A stretch of 64,000 nt of DNA from an uncultured beta proteobacterium (GTDB lineage Bacteria > Pseudomonadota > Gammaproteobacteria > Burkholderiales > Burkholderiaceae), in assembly GCA_903875135.1 (NCBI GenBank), contig CAIQUZ010000112.1:1-64000 (forward strand). The letters are read 5' to 3'. Position 1 is the stretch's first letter; the number at the start of each line of letters is the position of its first letter. Of this stretch, positions 1 to 10,016 are shown one piece after another. The notes below the pieces were generated by a model. It was not told the origin of the DNA, did no database searches, and saw nothing but the letters and a program-made list of their open reading frames with translations. The translations under genes and the position numbers were made by a program.

Positions 1-114
1 AATCCATGGAGTTAAATTTGAGTTAGTGAAATAATAGGGGGTCTTCTGTCCGGATATTCGATCACTGATCACGATCACCGGTATTGATTGAACCCTTTTT
101 GCAGATAACTATCC

Positions 115-1158
115 ATGTATAAAATGACACTAGTTTTAATCGTTAAAAACGAGAGTCGTTGTATTGAGCGGTGTTTATCCAGTTTTCGAGAGTATGTGGA
201 TGAAATCATTCTTGTCGATACAGGGTCTACTGATGACACCATCCAAAAAGCGAAAAAATATCACCCGATTATCCAAGAAATTGAATGGCGTAATGATTTT
301 TCATGGGCCAGAAACACGGCCTTAGAGATGTCTTCAGGGGATTGGAATATGGTGGTCGATGCTGATGAGTGGCTCATTGGTGGCGGTCAGACACTGCTTG
401 GTTTAAAAACTAAGTCTGCCGAGTTTGTTGGAGTTGTAGAAATAGAAAACCAATTAGGCGATGATCGTCAGATGCAACGGTCGCATGTTGCTCTTCCTCG
501 GATATTACCTCGCGCCGTGCGTTATGTCGGAAAAATTCATGAACAGCCAAAGCATACTTTCCCAACACAACGATTAGATATTCGTTTTGGTCATGATGGA
601 TATCTTGGGGAACAACAGGTTCACAAGCGTGGCAGAAACGAACAAATTTTAAGGTCAGAGTTAGAAAGTGCTCCAATAGATGCCTATCTTAATTATCAAT
701 TGGGTAAAGACTTAGCGATACAAGAAAAGTATCAAGAGTCGATTGCGTTTTTTGAAACCGCTAAAAGAGGCGCTTTGGCTAATGTTATTTGGCGCCATGA
801 TGTTGTTGTTCGCTTATTGTTTTCATATAAAAAAGCAAAAAGATTCTCTGAAGGATTTTCTTTGATCGCAGATGAAGAGCCGCGCTATTCCTATTCGCCA
901 GATTTTTATTTCTGTTGTGGAGATTTCTGTATTGATGGGGCTTTATACCTTCCTGATCATTCCCAAACCCTGATTCCGATGATAGAGTCTTATTTTTTAA
1001 AGGCTAGGGCGGTTGGTGAAAATTCTCAGATTGATGATCGTGTTGTAGGTCGTGGGAGTTTTTTGGCAGCTTATAATCTTTACGCTTTTTATTCGAGTAC
1101 TGGTCGTGATGAGTTGGCTAATCAATACTTGAAGCTTTATGAGGCTGAAAAAATCTAA
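115..1158 (+). CDS. Glycosyltransferase family 2 protein with C-terminal helical (TPR-like) region
   Basis: 347 aa. Residues 4-100 are a GT-A type family 2 domain: the start (TLVLIVKNESRCIERCL), the nucleotide-binding VDTGSTDDT segment and the DADEW metal-binding motif near residue 83 are all visible. The C-terminal half is helical, with a TPR-like stretch (AYLNYQLGKDLAIQEKYQESIAFF). This architecture is common among family 2 enzymes that add sugars to LPS core or surface polymers, so transfer from a nucleotide sugar at the inner membrane face is likely; donor and acceptor cannot be read. An ATG at 124 is an alternative start, and neither has a good Shine-Dalgarno. It faces the tmRNA gene across a bidirectional terminator. 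Confidence 0.8.
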   Translation: MYKMTLVLIVKNESRCIERCLSSFREYVDEIILVDTGSTDDTIQKAKKYHPIIQEIEWRNDFSWARNTALEMSSGDWNMVVDADEWLIGGGQTLLGLKTKSAEFVGVVEIENQLGDDRQMQRSHVALPRILPRAVRYVGKIHEQPKHTFPTQRLDIRFGHDGYLGEQQVHKRGRNEQILRSELESAPIDAYLNYQLGKDLAIQEKYQESIAFFETAKRGALANVIWRHDVVVRLLFSYKKAKRFSEGFSLIADEEPRYSYSPDFYFCCGDFCIDGALYLPDHSQTLIPMIESYFLKARAVGENSQIDDRVVGRGSFLAAYNLYAFYSSTGRDELANQYLKLYEAEKI

Positions 1159-1253
1159 AGTTGTGGATCGTTATTGATGGGGTAATGCCCCCCCATTTGC
1201 GCGCCCAAATTTCAATGAAGCTACGGTTTGCTATGGTTGACAATAGACAACAA

Positions 1254-1287
1254 AAAACCCTTTAAGCTTTTATTCTTAAAGGGTTTT
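1254..1287. terminator. Bidirectional intrinsic terminator
   Basis: A perfect 13-bp stem (1254-1266 with 1275-1287) encloses an 8-nt loop. It has an A-rich 5' arm and a T-rich 3' arm, so it can end transcription from both sides. It sits between the glycosyltransferase gene (+) and the tmRNA gene (-). Confidence 0.8.
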
Positions 1288-1320
1288 ATTGTTAAAGCTG
1301 GGTGTTTGTAATACTAGTAC

Positions 1321-1679
1321 TGGTGGAACCGGCGGGAATCGAACCCGCGTCCGCAAATCCTCTACATAAAGTTCTACATACTTAGTCATATCATTTGATT
1401 TAACCGATGAAGCACGGACTGACACGTTATTCATCGGCGATTCACTAATTTTTCGAACTATTTACCGTGACTCAAAATAGTCTTATCTCTTGTATATGAC
1501 CCTGATGTAACTTGCGTTACCTGACCCAAGAGAGAATCAGTTCAGGGGCAACCGCAATTAAGCGGCTAGTGCGAAACGTTCGTCGTTTGCAGTTATTACA
1601 ATCCCATTGATTTACGAGATAACGGGTCCTCGGTATGCCCTTCATGCTTCGCAATCCACGTCGAAACCAAGTCGGTCCC
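1321..1679 (-). ncRNA. ssrA: Transfer-messenger RNA (tmRNA, one-piece)
   Basis: About 359 nt on the minus strand. The 3' end is tRNA-like: a T-arm with GGTTCGATTCC, an acceptor arm CGGTTCC and an encoded CCA at 1321-1323. The 5' end GGGACCG pairs with that arm over 7 bp (one G-U), which sets the 5' boundary at 1679. The tag frame at 1558-1590 reads GCA AAC GAC ... GCT TAA and encodes ANDERFALAA followed by a stop. The RNA rescues stalled ribosomes together with SmpB and tags the nascent chain for proteolysis. It begins 40 nt downstream of gph on the same strand and is followed by the terminator at 1254-1287. Confidence 0.96.
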
Positions 1680-1718
1680 ATGTTAAAGCTTTTGCAGAAA
1701 AGTCTTCTATTCTAACTT

Positions 1719-2390
1719 TTATTGGGTAAAAATGATACTAATAAGGTCTTTAGGGTCATAGACGATAAAATCAGCCTGCCACAACTCAGGTGGTTCATCG
1801 CTACCACAATAGCCGTAAGCAGCCGCAATTGTGTGCATCCCAGCCGCTTTACCTGCCTGAATATCTCGCAGATCGTCACCGATATAGACACCGTTAGATG
1901 TGGAAAGCCCTTTTTGAGAAACCGCATGAAGTATTGGAGCAGGGTGGGGTTTTGCGTGTGCGGTGGTGTCCCCGCTGACAATCGCATTGGTGCGTAAATC
2001 AAGTCCTAAACTTTTTACAAGTGGCGTGGTGAAACGTTGGTGCTTGTTGGTCACTATCCCCCAAGGGATTTGATGGGCATCCAGGGTATTAAGAAGATCG
2101 TCCATCCCCGGAAATAATGCCGTATCGACATGGATAGCCTGTTCATAATTACAGAGGAATTCTTCTTTGAAGGCTTCAAAAGAGGTATCTTCTGGCGTGA
2201 GGCCGAAAGCGGCGTGGATCATCCCTCTAGCGCCGGATGAAGCTAGATGGCGCATTTGCTGATGGGGGATGAGGGGCATTTCCCGATCAAAGAGCATTTT
2301 ATTTGCAGCGGCTGCGAGATCACTCGCTGTATCGGCTAGGGTTCCGTCTAAATCAAAGAAAACACTGTCAAAGCGACAACTAATTGGCAT
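1719..2390 (-). CDS. gph: Phosphoglycolate phosphatase (HAD superfamily)
   Basis: 223 aa. HAD motif I is VFFDLDGTLAD, with D13 as expected nucleophile and D15 as acid/base. Motif II is in VTNK near residue 114 and motif III/IV in GDDLRDIQAGKAAGM. An alpha-helical cap follows motif I, as in Gph-type enzymes. The family removes phosphate from 2-phosphoglycolate, a by-product of DNA end repair. It starts 2 nt after ubiG and is probably co-transcribed with it; in Burkholderiales gph commonly follows ubiG. Other HAD substrates cannot be excluded by sequence alone. Confidence 0.9.
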   Translation of the reverse strand: MPISCRFDSVFFDLDGTLADTASDLAAAANKMLFDREMPLIPHQQMRHLASSGARGMIHAAFGLTPEDTSFEAFKEEFLCNYEQAIHVDTALFPGMDDLLNTLDAHQIPWGIVTNKHQRFTTPLVKSLGLDLRTNAIVSGDTTAHAKPHPAPILHAVSQKGLSTSNGVYIGDDLRDIQAGKAAGMHTIAAAYGYCGSDEPPELWQADFIVYDPKDLISIIFTQ

Positions 2391-2392
2391 GA

Positions 2393-3097
2393 TTAAAGGG
2401 GCTTTCTGACGGCAAGCATATAGTTCACATCCACATTCGGGCCCAGCCAGTACTTGTCAGTGAGTGGGTTGTAATGAAGTCCGATCATATCGACCACCTC
2501 TAATCCCGCCTCACGGATAAATCCAGATAACTCAGATGGTTTAATAAATTTAGCGTAGTCGTGGGTTCCTTTGGGGAGGATATTGAGGATATATTCCGCA
2601 CCAATAATCGCCATTGCATACGACTTTAGATTACGGTTCAGGGTGCTAAAGAAGAGGTGGGCTCCTGGTTTTGCTAACGTGGCGCAGGCTTGCACAATCG
2701 ACTTTGGATCAGGAACATGTTCAAGCATTTCCATGCAGGTAATCAAATCGTATTGGCCAGGTTCTTTGGCGGCTAAATCTTCCGCACTAATGAGATCGTA
2801 GTTCAAGGTAATACCAGACTCTAAGCTATGCAACTTGGCAACTTGAAGTGCTTTTTTTGACAGGTCAATTCCTGTTGCGATCGCACCCGCCGTTGCGAGT
2901 GACTCTGTCAAGATCCCCCCACCGCAACCAACATCAAGAGTTTTTTGTTGATGAATGGAGCAGTGCTCGCCAATCCAATCAAGGCGAAGGGGGTTAATGG
3001 CGTGCAGGGGTTTAAATTCGCTCGTCTTGTCCCACCACCTGCTTGCTAGTTCGCTAAATTTATCGATTTCAGCTTGATCTAAATTCTCAGTACTCAT
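2393..3097 (-). CDS. ubiG: Bifunctional ubiquinone O-methyltransferase UbiG
   Basis: 234 aa, the usual UbiG length. The SAM-binding motif LDVGCGGG is at residues 54-61, a downstream acidic motif is in GIDLSKKAL, and the family signature NPLRLDWI lies near residues 35-42. UbiG catalyses both O-methylations of ubiquinone biosynthesis at the inner membrane. The next gene, gph, starts 2 nt after its stop. The terminator at 3142-3167 separates it from the upstream ompA-like gene, so its promoter should lie between about 3098 and 3141. Confidence 0.95.
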   Translation of the reverse strand: MSTENLDQAEIDKFSELASRWWDKTSEFKPLHAINPLRLDWIGEHCSIHQQKTLDVGCGGGILTESLATAGAIATGIDLSKKALQVAKLHSLESGITLNYDLISAEDLAAKEPGQYDLITCMEMLEHVPDPKSIVQACATLAKPGAHLFFSTLNRNLKSYAMAIIGAEYILNILPKGTHDYAKFIKPSELSGFIREAGLEVVDMIGLHYNPLTDKYWLGPNVDVNYMLAVRKPL

Positions 3098-3141
3098 ATT
3101 TCATTTTATGGATAGTCGTCAATCTTTCTATTATCCAATAA

Positions 3142-3167
3142 AAAAAGCCCGGTTGCCCGGGCTTTTT
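3142..3167 (-). terminator. Intrinsic terminator downstream of the OmpA-like gene
   Basis: An 11-bp stem (3142-3152 with 3157-3167) has a GC core GCCCGG/CCGGGC, a 4-nt loop, and A and T tracts on the two sides. It ends the minus-strand ompA-like transcript and insulates ubiG. Confidence 0.85.
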
Positions 3168-3183
3168 CAGTCATGAAGACGAA

Positions 3184-3804
3184 TTAATTTTTAGCTGTAC
3201 CAACAACTTCGATAACAGAACGACGATTTAATGCGCGTCCAATGGAAGTCTTGTTGTCACCAACTGGCTCTGCGAATGCTTTACCTTCTGTGTATACACG
3301 GCTAGCTTCAACACCATTCTTCACTAAGTAAGCTTTAACAGCTTCAGCACGGCGAAGAGATAAGCCTTTGTTATAAGCTAAAGAACCAACGCTATCAGTA
3401 AATCCAACAACGATGATGACTTCAACAGTAACATTCTTTAGCTTAGAAACTAAACCATCCAACTTTTGAGTACCTTCTGGCTTCAATGTTGATTTATCAA
3501 AATCAAATAATGCATCAGCAAGCAATGTTACTTTAGAGCTAGCTGCAACTGGAGCAGCAACAACAGGAGCAGCAGGAGCAGCAGTAGCAGCCTTTGGAAC
3601 GGGCTTCAATGCGCCATCGCAATCTTGGTTTGCAGAAGCCGGAGTCCAAAAATTATCTCTCCAGCATAAAGAAGGATCTGAACCGGCGCGAACTGACCCA
3701 GTAGAAGAACTCCAGTTGTCGTTTGTTTGCGCTTGTGAAATACCAGCGAAAGCCATTAAAGCAAAAGTAAAACCAGTTAACATTGAACGGTTTAATGTAT
3801 TCAT
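3184..3804 (-). CDS. OmpA family outer-membrane/periplasmic peptidoglycan-binding protein
   Basis: 206 aa. A signal peptide ends near AGISQAQ (about residue 26). A short N-terminal region with two Cys (SLCWRDNFW, NQDCDGA) follows, then an Ala/Pro-rich linker (about residues 68-90) and a C-terminal OmpA domain (about 95-203) with the peptidoglycan-binding pattern GFTDSVGSLAYNKGLSLRRA. There is no room for an eight-stranded barrel, so this is not classical OmpA. It more likely tethers the envelope to the cell wall from the periplasm. A strong Shine-Dalgarno (AGAGGA) precedes the start, and the gene is monocistronic with its own terminator. Confidence 0.88.
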   Translation of the reverse strand: MNTLNRSMLTGFTFALMAFAGISQAQTNDNWSSSTGSVRAGSDPSLCWRDNFWTPASANQDCDGALKPVPKAATAAPAAPVVAAPVAASSKVTLLADALFDFDKSTLKPEGTQKLDGLVSKLKNVTVEVIIVVGFTDSVGSLAYNKGLSLRRAEAVKAYLVKNGVEASRVYTEGKAFAEPVGDNKTSIGRALNRRSVIEVVGTAKN

Positions 3805-3981
3805 TTTTTTCCTCTTTAAATCAGTGAATTAAGCGTGTCTCAGCAAAAATATTACTATAAATATTACTCCATTAATTATATATCAGTTCGTTTTGGCGAC
3901 CAAAATAAGTTGTAAAAGTGTTGTTATTTGATGAATTATGAGATTTGGGTGCTTACTATTCTCACATGATAAAATATTTCG

Positions 3982-6642
3982 ATGGAACAAGTCGCTAAAG
4001 AAACATTACCCGTATCACTAGAAGACGAAATGCGGCGGTCCTATTTGGACTACGCAATGAGTGTCATTGTTGGAAGAGCCCTCCCAGATGCGAGGGACGG
4101 ATTAAAACCCGTCCATCGCCGTGTGTTATTTGCCATGCATGAGCTCAACAATGACTGGAATCGTGCCTACAAGAAGTCCGCTCGTATTGTTGGAGATGTT
4201 ATTGGTAAATACCATCCCCACGGAGATTCCGCGGTCTACGACACGATTGTACGTATGGCACAAAATTTCTCCCTCAGATATATGTTGGTGGATGGCCAAG
4301 GAAACTTTGGATCTGTTGACGGCGATAATGCGGCGGCCATGCGATATACCGAGATTCGATTGGCGAAGATTGCGCATGAGCTATTAGCTGACATTGATAA
4401 AGAAACTGTTGATTTTGGTCCTAACTATGACGGTAGCGAGCACGAACCGCTCATTTTGCCTGCCAAAATCCCGAATTTACTCATTAATGGTTCATCTGGA
4501 ATCGCGGTGGGCATGGCCACCAATATTCCGCCCCACAATATTGATGAAATTATTAGTGCATGTATCCACTTATTAGAAAATCCTGAATGTACGATTGACG
4601 ACCTCATTAATTTTGTTCCTGCGCCAGATTTTCCAACGGGCGGAACGATTTATGGTATTCATGGTGTCCGAGAGGGCTACCGAACTGGTCGTGGGCGTGT
4701 CATTATGCGTGCCAAAACCCACTTTGAAGATATGGAAAAAGGGCAACAGCGCCAATCGATTATCGTTGATGAGCTCCCATATCAAGTCAACAAAAAGAAC
4801 TTACTCGAGCGAATTGCTGAGTTGGTTATTGAGAAAAAAGTCGAAGGTATTTCTGATATTCGTGACGAATCAGACAAGTCGGGTATGCGTGTCGTGATTG
4901 AGCTCAAACGTGGTGAAGTTCCTGAGGTTGTGCTCAATAACCTGTATAAAAACACTCAACTCCAAGATAACTTTGGTATGAATATGGTGGCCTTGGTTGA
5001 CAACCAACCAAGGTTGCTCAACTTAAAGCAAATGCTCGAGTGCTTCTTGCGTCACCGCCGTGAGGTAGTGACAAGAAGAACGTTATTCGAATTAAGAAAA
5101 GCCCGCGACCGTGGCCACGTTTTAGAAGGTTTGGCTGTGGCACTCGCTAACATTGATGAATTTATCGCATTAATCAAAGCTGCGCCAACGCCTCCAGAGG
5201 CGAAAAAAGATTTAGTTGCACAGGCATGGGATTCCAGCGTGGTGCGCGAGATGTTAACGCGTGCATCGATGGAAACTCAGGGTGGAATGTCTTCTTATCG
5301 TCCGGATCGCTTACCTGCAAATTTAGGTTTGCAAGCCGATGGCTTGTATCGTTTGTCAGAGGATCAAGCGCAAGAGATTTTACAGATGCGCCTACAGCGT
5401 TTAACAGGCCTTGAGCAAGATAAGATTGTTGAAGAATACAAAGAAGTGATGGAGCAGATCTCTGACTTACTCGATTTGTTATCCCGTCCTGACAGGGTGA
5501 CTGAAGTGATTCGTTCTGAATTATTAGAGGCGAAAAAAGAGTTTGGTGAGGAAGGCTCAGACGGTGGTCGTCGCTCACAAATCGAGATGAACGCCACGGA
5601 GTTGTTCACTGAGGATTTGATCACGCCGCAAGATTTAGTTGTGACCTTATCGAATACGGGTTACATGAAGAGTCAGCCGCTCACCGAATATCGTGCGCAA
5701 AAACGTGGTGGCAGAGGTAAGGCAGCGACGACGACGAAAGATGAAGATTGGATTTCGACCTTATTTGTGGCGAATACCCATGACACGATTTTGTGTTTTT
5801 CAGATCGTGGACGTTTGTATTGGTTAAAGGTATGGGAAGTTCCTCAAGGTAGTCGTACGTCACGAGGCAAACCGATTATTAATATGTTCCCGCTGATTGA
5901 AGGCGAGAAAATAACGACGATTTTGCCGATCAAGGGCTATGCTGAGAATCAATACGTTTTTATGGCAACGCGTTGTGGCGTTGTGAAGAAATCTCGTTTA
6001 AGCGATTTCTCGAATCCTCGCAAAGGCGGTATTATTGCCGTCGATCTTGATGAAGGTGATATCTTGATTGGTGCTGCGATTACCACTGGGGCTGAAGATG
6101 TCATGCTATTTTCTGATGCTGGTAAAGCAGTTCGCTTTGATGAGAACGATGTGCGACCAATGGGAAGAACTGCGCGAGGTGTGCGTGGTATGAATCTTGG
6201 TGAGGGTCAGCAGGTAATCGCAATGTTGGTTGCCCCGAGTGAGTTAGATACTACGAATATTGCCGCAAGTGATGCTACCCCGAGTGCTATACCGAGTGTT
6301 TTAACAGCGACAGAAAACGGTTACGGTAAACGGACCCAGCTCGCCGAATATACGCGCCATGGACGTGGTACAAAAGGTATGATCGCCATACAAACGACAG
6401 AGAGAAACGGCAAGCTAGTAGCTGCCTCCCTTGTCTCTGAAGAGGATCAAATCATGTTGATCACAACCGGTGGTATTTTGGTAAGAACTCGCGTTTCTGA
6501 AATTCGCGAAATGGGACGTTCTACACAAGGTGTTACCTTAATTAGTGTGGACTCGGGTACTGTCTTATCTGGATTGCAGCGCATTGCCGAAAGCGATGAA
6601 GATGACGATGGTGTTGATGACGAAGAAAGTATCAGCGAGTAA
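3982..6642 (+). CDS. gyrA: DNA gyrase subunit A
   Basis: 886 aa. The N-terminal breakage-reunion domain has the active-site tyrosine at Y122 (MRYTE). The quinolone region reads HGDSAVYDT with S83 and D87, the susceptible-type residues by E. coli numbering. The C-terminal beta-pinwheel begins near residue 540 and carries a GyrA-box-like AQKRGGRG. The protein ends with an acidic tail ([16 protein letters not shown]). A Ser/Thr/Ala/Pro-rich insert lies in the last blades around residues 754-776. With GyrB it introduces negative supercoils. serC follows after 31 nt, as in many Burkholderiales. Confidence 0.98.
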   Translation: MEQVAKETLPVSLEDEMRRSYLDYAMSVIVGRALPDARDGLKPVHRRVLFAMHELNNDWNRAYKKSARIVGDVIGKYHPHGDSAVYDTIVRMAQNFSLRYMLVDGQGNFGSVDGDNAAAMRYTEIRLAKIAHELLADIDKETVDFGPNYDGSEHEPLILPAKIPNLLINGSSGIAVGMATNIPPHNIDEIISACIHLLENPECTIDDLINFVPAPDFPTGGTIYGIHGVREGYRTGRGRVIMRAKTHFEDMEKGQQRQSIIVDELPYQVNKKNLLERIAELVIEKKVEGISDIRDESDKSGMRVVIELKRGEVPEVVLNNLYKNTQLQDNFGMNMVALVDNQPRLLNLKQMLECFLRHRREVVTRRTLFELRKARDRGHVLEGLAVALANIDEFIALIKAAPTPPEAKKDLVAQAWDSSVVREMLTRASMETQGGMSSYRPDRLPANLGLQADGLYRLSEDQAQEILQMRLQRLTGLEQDKIVEEYKEVMEQISDLLDLLSRPDRVTEVIRSELLEAKKEFGEEGSDGGRRSQIEMNATELFTEDLITPQDLVVTLSNTGYMKSQPLTEYRAQKRGGRGKAATTTKDEDWISTLFVANTHDTILCFSDRGRLYWLKVWEVPQGSRTSRGKPIINMFPLIEGEKITTILPIKGYAENQYVFMATRCGVVKKSRLSDFSNPRKGGIIAVDLDEGDILIGAAITTGAEDVMLFSDAGKAVRFDENDVRPMGRTARGVRGMNLGEGQQVIAMLVAPSELDTTNIAASDATPSAIPSVLTATENGYGKRTQLAEYTRHGRGTKGMIAIQTTERNGKLVAASLVSEEDQIMLITTGGILVRTRVSEIREMGRSTQGVTLISVDSGTVLSGLQRIAESDEDDDGVDDEESISE

Positions 6643-6673
6643 ATTTTAGATCTGGTCGGGGTCGGGTAAGCCT

Positions 6674-7771
6674 ATGTCTTTTGATAAACGTATTTATAAC
6701 TTTGCACCTGGCCCAGCAACTCTTCCTGAGGAAGTGTTAAAAGCTGCTGGTCAAGATATTCTGTTATGGCAGGGTTTAGGCGCTGGAGTGATGGAAGTGA
6801 GTCATCGAAGCAGTGCCTTTATGAACTGCTATCAAGACGCCCTGCAAAATATCATTGATCTAATGAAGATTCCGTCCAATTACAAAGTCTTGTTTTTGCA
6901 AGGTGGCGGGATTGGGCAAAACGCAGCGATTCCGATGAACTTAATGGGCTTGGCAAAGTCTGGTCCGCAAGCTGACTTTATTGTCTCTGGTGTTTGGACC
7001 CAAAAATCAGTCGCTGAAGCGAGCAAGTATGGCCTTGCTAGAATTGCTGCTACGAGTAAAGAGCAACAATTTCATTGTGTGCCGGATCGTGCTACTTGGG
7101 ATTTATCTCAAGATTCTGCTTACGTCCATATTTGTGCCAACGAAACTGTGGGAGGTGTTGAATTTGCACAAACGCCGGATGTTGGAGTTATTCCTTTAGT
7201 AGCGGATATTTCGAGCAATATTATGTCTCGTGAAATCAATGTGAGTCGTTATGGTGTTTTATTTGCAGGAGCGCAAAAAAATATTGCGCCGGCTGGTTTG
7301 ACCATTGTCATTGTTCGTGAGGATTTGATTGGTCATGCGGCTTCAATTACCCCAACGATTTGGGACTGGAAGATACAAGCCGCGAATGACTCCATGATCA
7401 ATACGCCAACGACTTTTGCGATCTATATGGCTGGTGAGGTATTTAAGTGGTTAAAAAAGCAGGGTGGTATTAGTGCTATCGAAAAAATCAATCAACAAAA
7501 AGCCGATGTCATTTATGGTGTTTTAGATCAAAGTTCGCTGTACGAGGCGAGAGTGCATCGCGATTCTCGTTCCCGGATGAATGTGACCTTTTATTTGCGC
7601 GATGAAACTTTAAATGAAGCATTTTTAGCGCAGGCGAGTCAGGCGGGTATGATTGGCTTAAAAGGCCATAAAAGTGTTGGTGGAATGCGGGCTAGTTTAT
7701 ACAATGCCATGCCCTTAGCTGGCGCGCAGTGTCTAGCGGAGTTGATGCGTGAATTCGAAAGGCGTGCTTAA
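6674..7771 (+). CDS. serC: Phosphoserine aminotransferase
   Basis: 365 aa, the standard length. The N-terminal FAPGPATLP motif is typical of SerC, and the PLP-binding lysine is K202 in AGAQKNIAPAG. The enzyme transaminates 3-phosphohydroxypyruvate to phosphoserine, and the same fold serves pyridoxal phosphate synthesis. Its stop overlaps the pheA start (TAATG), suggesting translational coupling. The serC-pheA-hisC-tyrA-aroA series is a conserved betaproteobacterial superoperon. Confidence 0.97.
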   Translation: MSFDKRIYNFAPGPATLPEEVLKAAGQDILLWQGLGAGVMEVSHRSSAFMNCYQDALQNIIDLMKIPSNYKVLFLQGGGIGQNAAIPMNLMGLAKSGPQADFIVSGVWTQKSVAEASKYGLARIAATSKEQQFHCVPDRATWDLSQDSAYVHICANETVGGVEFAQTPDVGVIPLVADISSNIMSREINVSRYGVLFAGAQKNIAPAGLTIVIVREDLIGHAASITPTIWDWKIQAANDSMINTPTTFAIYMAGEVFKWLKKQGGISAIEKINQQKADVIYGVLDQSSLYEARVHRDSRSRMNVTFYLRDETLNEAFLAQASQAGMIGLKGHKSVGGMRASLYNAMPLAGAQCLAELMREFERRA

Positions 7772-8868
7772 TGAGTCAAGATTCTCAAAAAACAGAAGCG
7801 CAACGCTTAGATCCGTTGCGTCAAAAAATAGATGAGCTTGATCAAGCGCTATTAGATTTGCTTTCTAAGCGAGCTGCTGTGGCTCTTGAGGTCGGGCATG
7901 TCAAAGAAGAGTTTGGTTCTGTAGTCTATCGCCCTGAACGAGAACAACAGGTTCTTGACAAGGTGGCCAATAAAAATTTAGGACCTTTAAAAAAAGCAGG
8001 TATTCAAGCGATTTGGCGAGAGATCATGTCCGCTTGTCGAGCGATAGAAGCAAGCACGACGATTGCTTATTTAGGTCCTGCCGGCACCTTTTCCGAAGAA
8101 GCGACCTTGGCATTTTTTGGGCACTCCGTAGAGTTGTCACCATGCCAGAGTCTTGATGACATCTTTCGTCAAGTCGAGTCTGGCCAGTCCCAGTATGGTG
8201 TTGTGCCCATTGAAAACTCCTCTGAAGGTGCTATATCTCGTACGCTCGATTTATTGTTAGAGTCCCCATTATTAGTCACTGGTGAAATTTCGATACCGGT
8301 GCGTCACACACTCATGAGCTTGTCAGGAAACTTGGAGGGTATTACCCATGTTTTGGCGCACCCACAGGCCTTGGCGCAATGTCAGCAATGGCTCAATCAG
8401 TTCGCCCCAAAGTTACATCGTGAAGCGATTAGTAGCAATGCGCAAGCCGCGCTAGAGGCTTCTAAAAATCCTCAATATGCTGCCATTGCGAGTCGATCAG
8501 CGGTACAGACGTATGGATTAAAAACCGTAAAAGAAAGTATTCAAGATGATGCCCATAATCGCACCCGTTTTGTGGTGATTGGTCATCACGCGGCCAGTAG
8601 TACAGGTAAAGATCAGACCTCACTGATTCTGTCTGTCAAGAACGAAGCAGGTGCTGTCTACCGCCTCCTAGAGCCATTTGCTCAACACAGTGTTTCAATG
8701 ACGCGGTTTGAATCTCGACCTGCCAGAAAAGGTTCTTGGGAATATCATTTTTATATCGATATCGATGGTCATCAAGGTGACGCATCGGTAGCTAAAGCAT
8801 TAGAAGAGCTCAAAAACATGACGGCCTTTTATAAGTGTCTTGGCTCCTATCCAAAAAGTGAACATTAA
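7771..8868 (+). CDS. pheA: Bifunctional chorismate mutase / prephenate dehydratase (P-protein)
   Basis: 365 aa with three domains in order. The AroQ chorismate mutase domain is at about 13-95 (RQKIDELDQALLDLLSKR). The prephenate dehydratase domain is at about 100-275, starting IAYLGPAGTFSEEA and ending with the catalytic-region motif NRTRFVVIG. A C-terminal ACT domain carries the phenylalanine-sensing ESRP motif. It converts chorismate through prephenate to phenylpyruvate, and the ACT domain implies feedback inhibition by phenylalanine. Its start codon overlaps the serC stop by one base. Confidence 0.97.
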   Translation: MSQDSQKTEAQRLDPLRQKIDELDQALLDLLSKRAAVALEVGHVKEEFGSVVYRPEREQQVLDKVANKNLGPLKKAGIQAIWREIMSACRAIEASTTIAYLGPAGTFSEEATLAFFGHSVELSPCQSLDDIFRQVESGQSQYGVVPIENSSEGAISRTLDLLLESPLLVTGEISIPVRHTLMSLSGNLEGITHVLAHPQALAQCQQWLNQFAPKLHREAISSNAQAALEASKNPQYAAIASRSAVQTYGLKTVKESIQDDAHNRTRFVVIGHHAASSTGKDQTSLILSVKNEAGAVYRLLEPFAQHSVSMTRFESRPARKGSWEYHFYIDIDGHQGDASVAKALEELKNMTAFYKCLGSYPKSEH

Positions 8869-8872
8869 TATC

Positions 8873-10000
8873 ATGGCAACGAATAAAAAACAGGACATCG
8901 GTTTAGAACAAGTCAGGCAAATTGCTCCTTATGTAGGTGGTCGACCGATTAGTGAAGTGGCGCGCCAATTTGGCTTAGATGAAAGCAAAATTGTGAAGCT
9001 CGCTTCTAACGAAAATCCATTGGGTATCCCGCAATCGGCGAAGGACGCCATGCTGGCCATTCTGCATGATTTGGGGCGCTATCCAGACTCTAACGGCTAT
9101 GAACTTAAATTAGCCTTGTCTAAAAAAAATCAGGTGCCTGAAGATTGGATTACTTTGGGTAATGGCAGTAATGATATTTTAGAGTTAGCCACAAGATCCG
9201 TTGCCCAGTCAGGTGATGAGATTATCTTCTCCAAACATGCCTTTGCTGTGTATCCATTAGCTACGCAAGCGGTAGGTGCAAAGGCAATTGAGGTTGATGC
9301 CATGCCGGAGGATTTAGGGCATGATTTAGACGCTATGATCAAGGCGATAACGGATAAAACAAAATTAATTTTTGTTGCAAATCCCAATAACCCCACCGGA
9401 AGTTTTTTAACGGGAGCGCAGATTGAGGCTTTTTTGGCAAAGGTGCCGGAGCATATTGTGGTTGTGCTGGATGAAGCCTATAACGAATATTTAAAGCCGG
9501 ATCAGCAATATGATGCGATTGCGATGGCGCGTCACTATCCGAATCTCATTGTTTCAAGAAGCTTTTCGAAGGCTTACGGTCTAGCGGGGCTGCGTTTAGG
9601 TTACGCCGTCTCACAAGCTGCGATCACTGACCTTATGAACCGGATTCGACAACCTTTTAATGTGAACTCTTTAGCGCAAGCGGCAGCGATAGCGGCTCTT
9701 CAAGATTTAGAGTTTTTGGCTGAGGGTGCACGTATCAATGCGTTAGGTTATACGCAATTGACGCAGGCCTTTACGCAAATGAAATTACATTTTTTACCTT
9801 CTGCGGGTAATTTTATCTTGGTTAAAGTCGGTGATGATGATGGTGCAGGTGTGCGGATTAATACCGAGTTACTTCAGCGTGGCGTTATAGTGCGACCTGT
9901 TGGTAATTATGGATTACCACAATGGTTACGCATCTCGATTGGTTTGCCTGAAGAAAACGCAGCCTTTATACAGGCCCTACAACAAGCGCTTGCAGCTTAA
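8873..10000 (+). CDS. hisC: Histidinol-phosphate / aromatic aminotransferase (HisC2 type)
   Basis: 375 aa from the ATG at 8873, which lies 4 nt after the pheA stop. An upstream in-frame ATG at 8840 sits inside pheA and lengthens the protein beyond the family start, so 8873 is preferred. The fold type I PLP aminotransferase signature SRSFSKAYGLAGLRLGY holds the PLP lysine, K233. Placed between pheA and tyrA, this copy probably also transaminates phenylpyruvate and 4-hydroxyphenylpyruvate as well as, or instead of, the histidine intermediate; that is inferred from context. Confidence 0.93.
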   Translation: MATNKKQDIGLEQVRQIAPYVGGRPISEVARQFGLDESKIVKLASNENPLGIPQSAKDAMLAILHDLGRYPDSNGYELKLALSKKNQVPEDWITLGNGSNDILELATRSVAQSGDEIIFSKHAFAVYPLATQAVGAKAIEVDAMPEDLGHDLDAMIKAITDKTKLIFVANPNNPTGSFLTGAQIEAFLAKVPEHIVVVLDEAYNEYLKPDQQYDAIAMARHYPNLIVSRSFSKAYGLAGLRLGYAVSQAAITDLMNRIRQPFNVNSLAQAAAIAALQDLEFLAEGARINALGYTQLTQAFTQMKLHFLPSAGNFILVKVGDDDGAGVRINTELLQRGVIVRPVGNYGLPQWLRISIGLPEENAAFIQALQQALAA

Positions 10001-10016
10001 TCATTTCTGAAAGCTC

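Noticed and set aside
1321..1400. tRNA-like 3' end with CCA
   Set aside because: It is the acceptor and T-arm of tmRNA, not a separate tRNA.
5174..5578. 134-aa frame antisense to gyrA
   Set aside because: A shadow of a strongly conserved coding sequence; no protein features.
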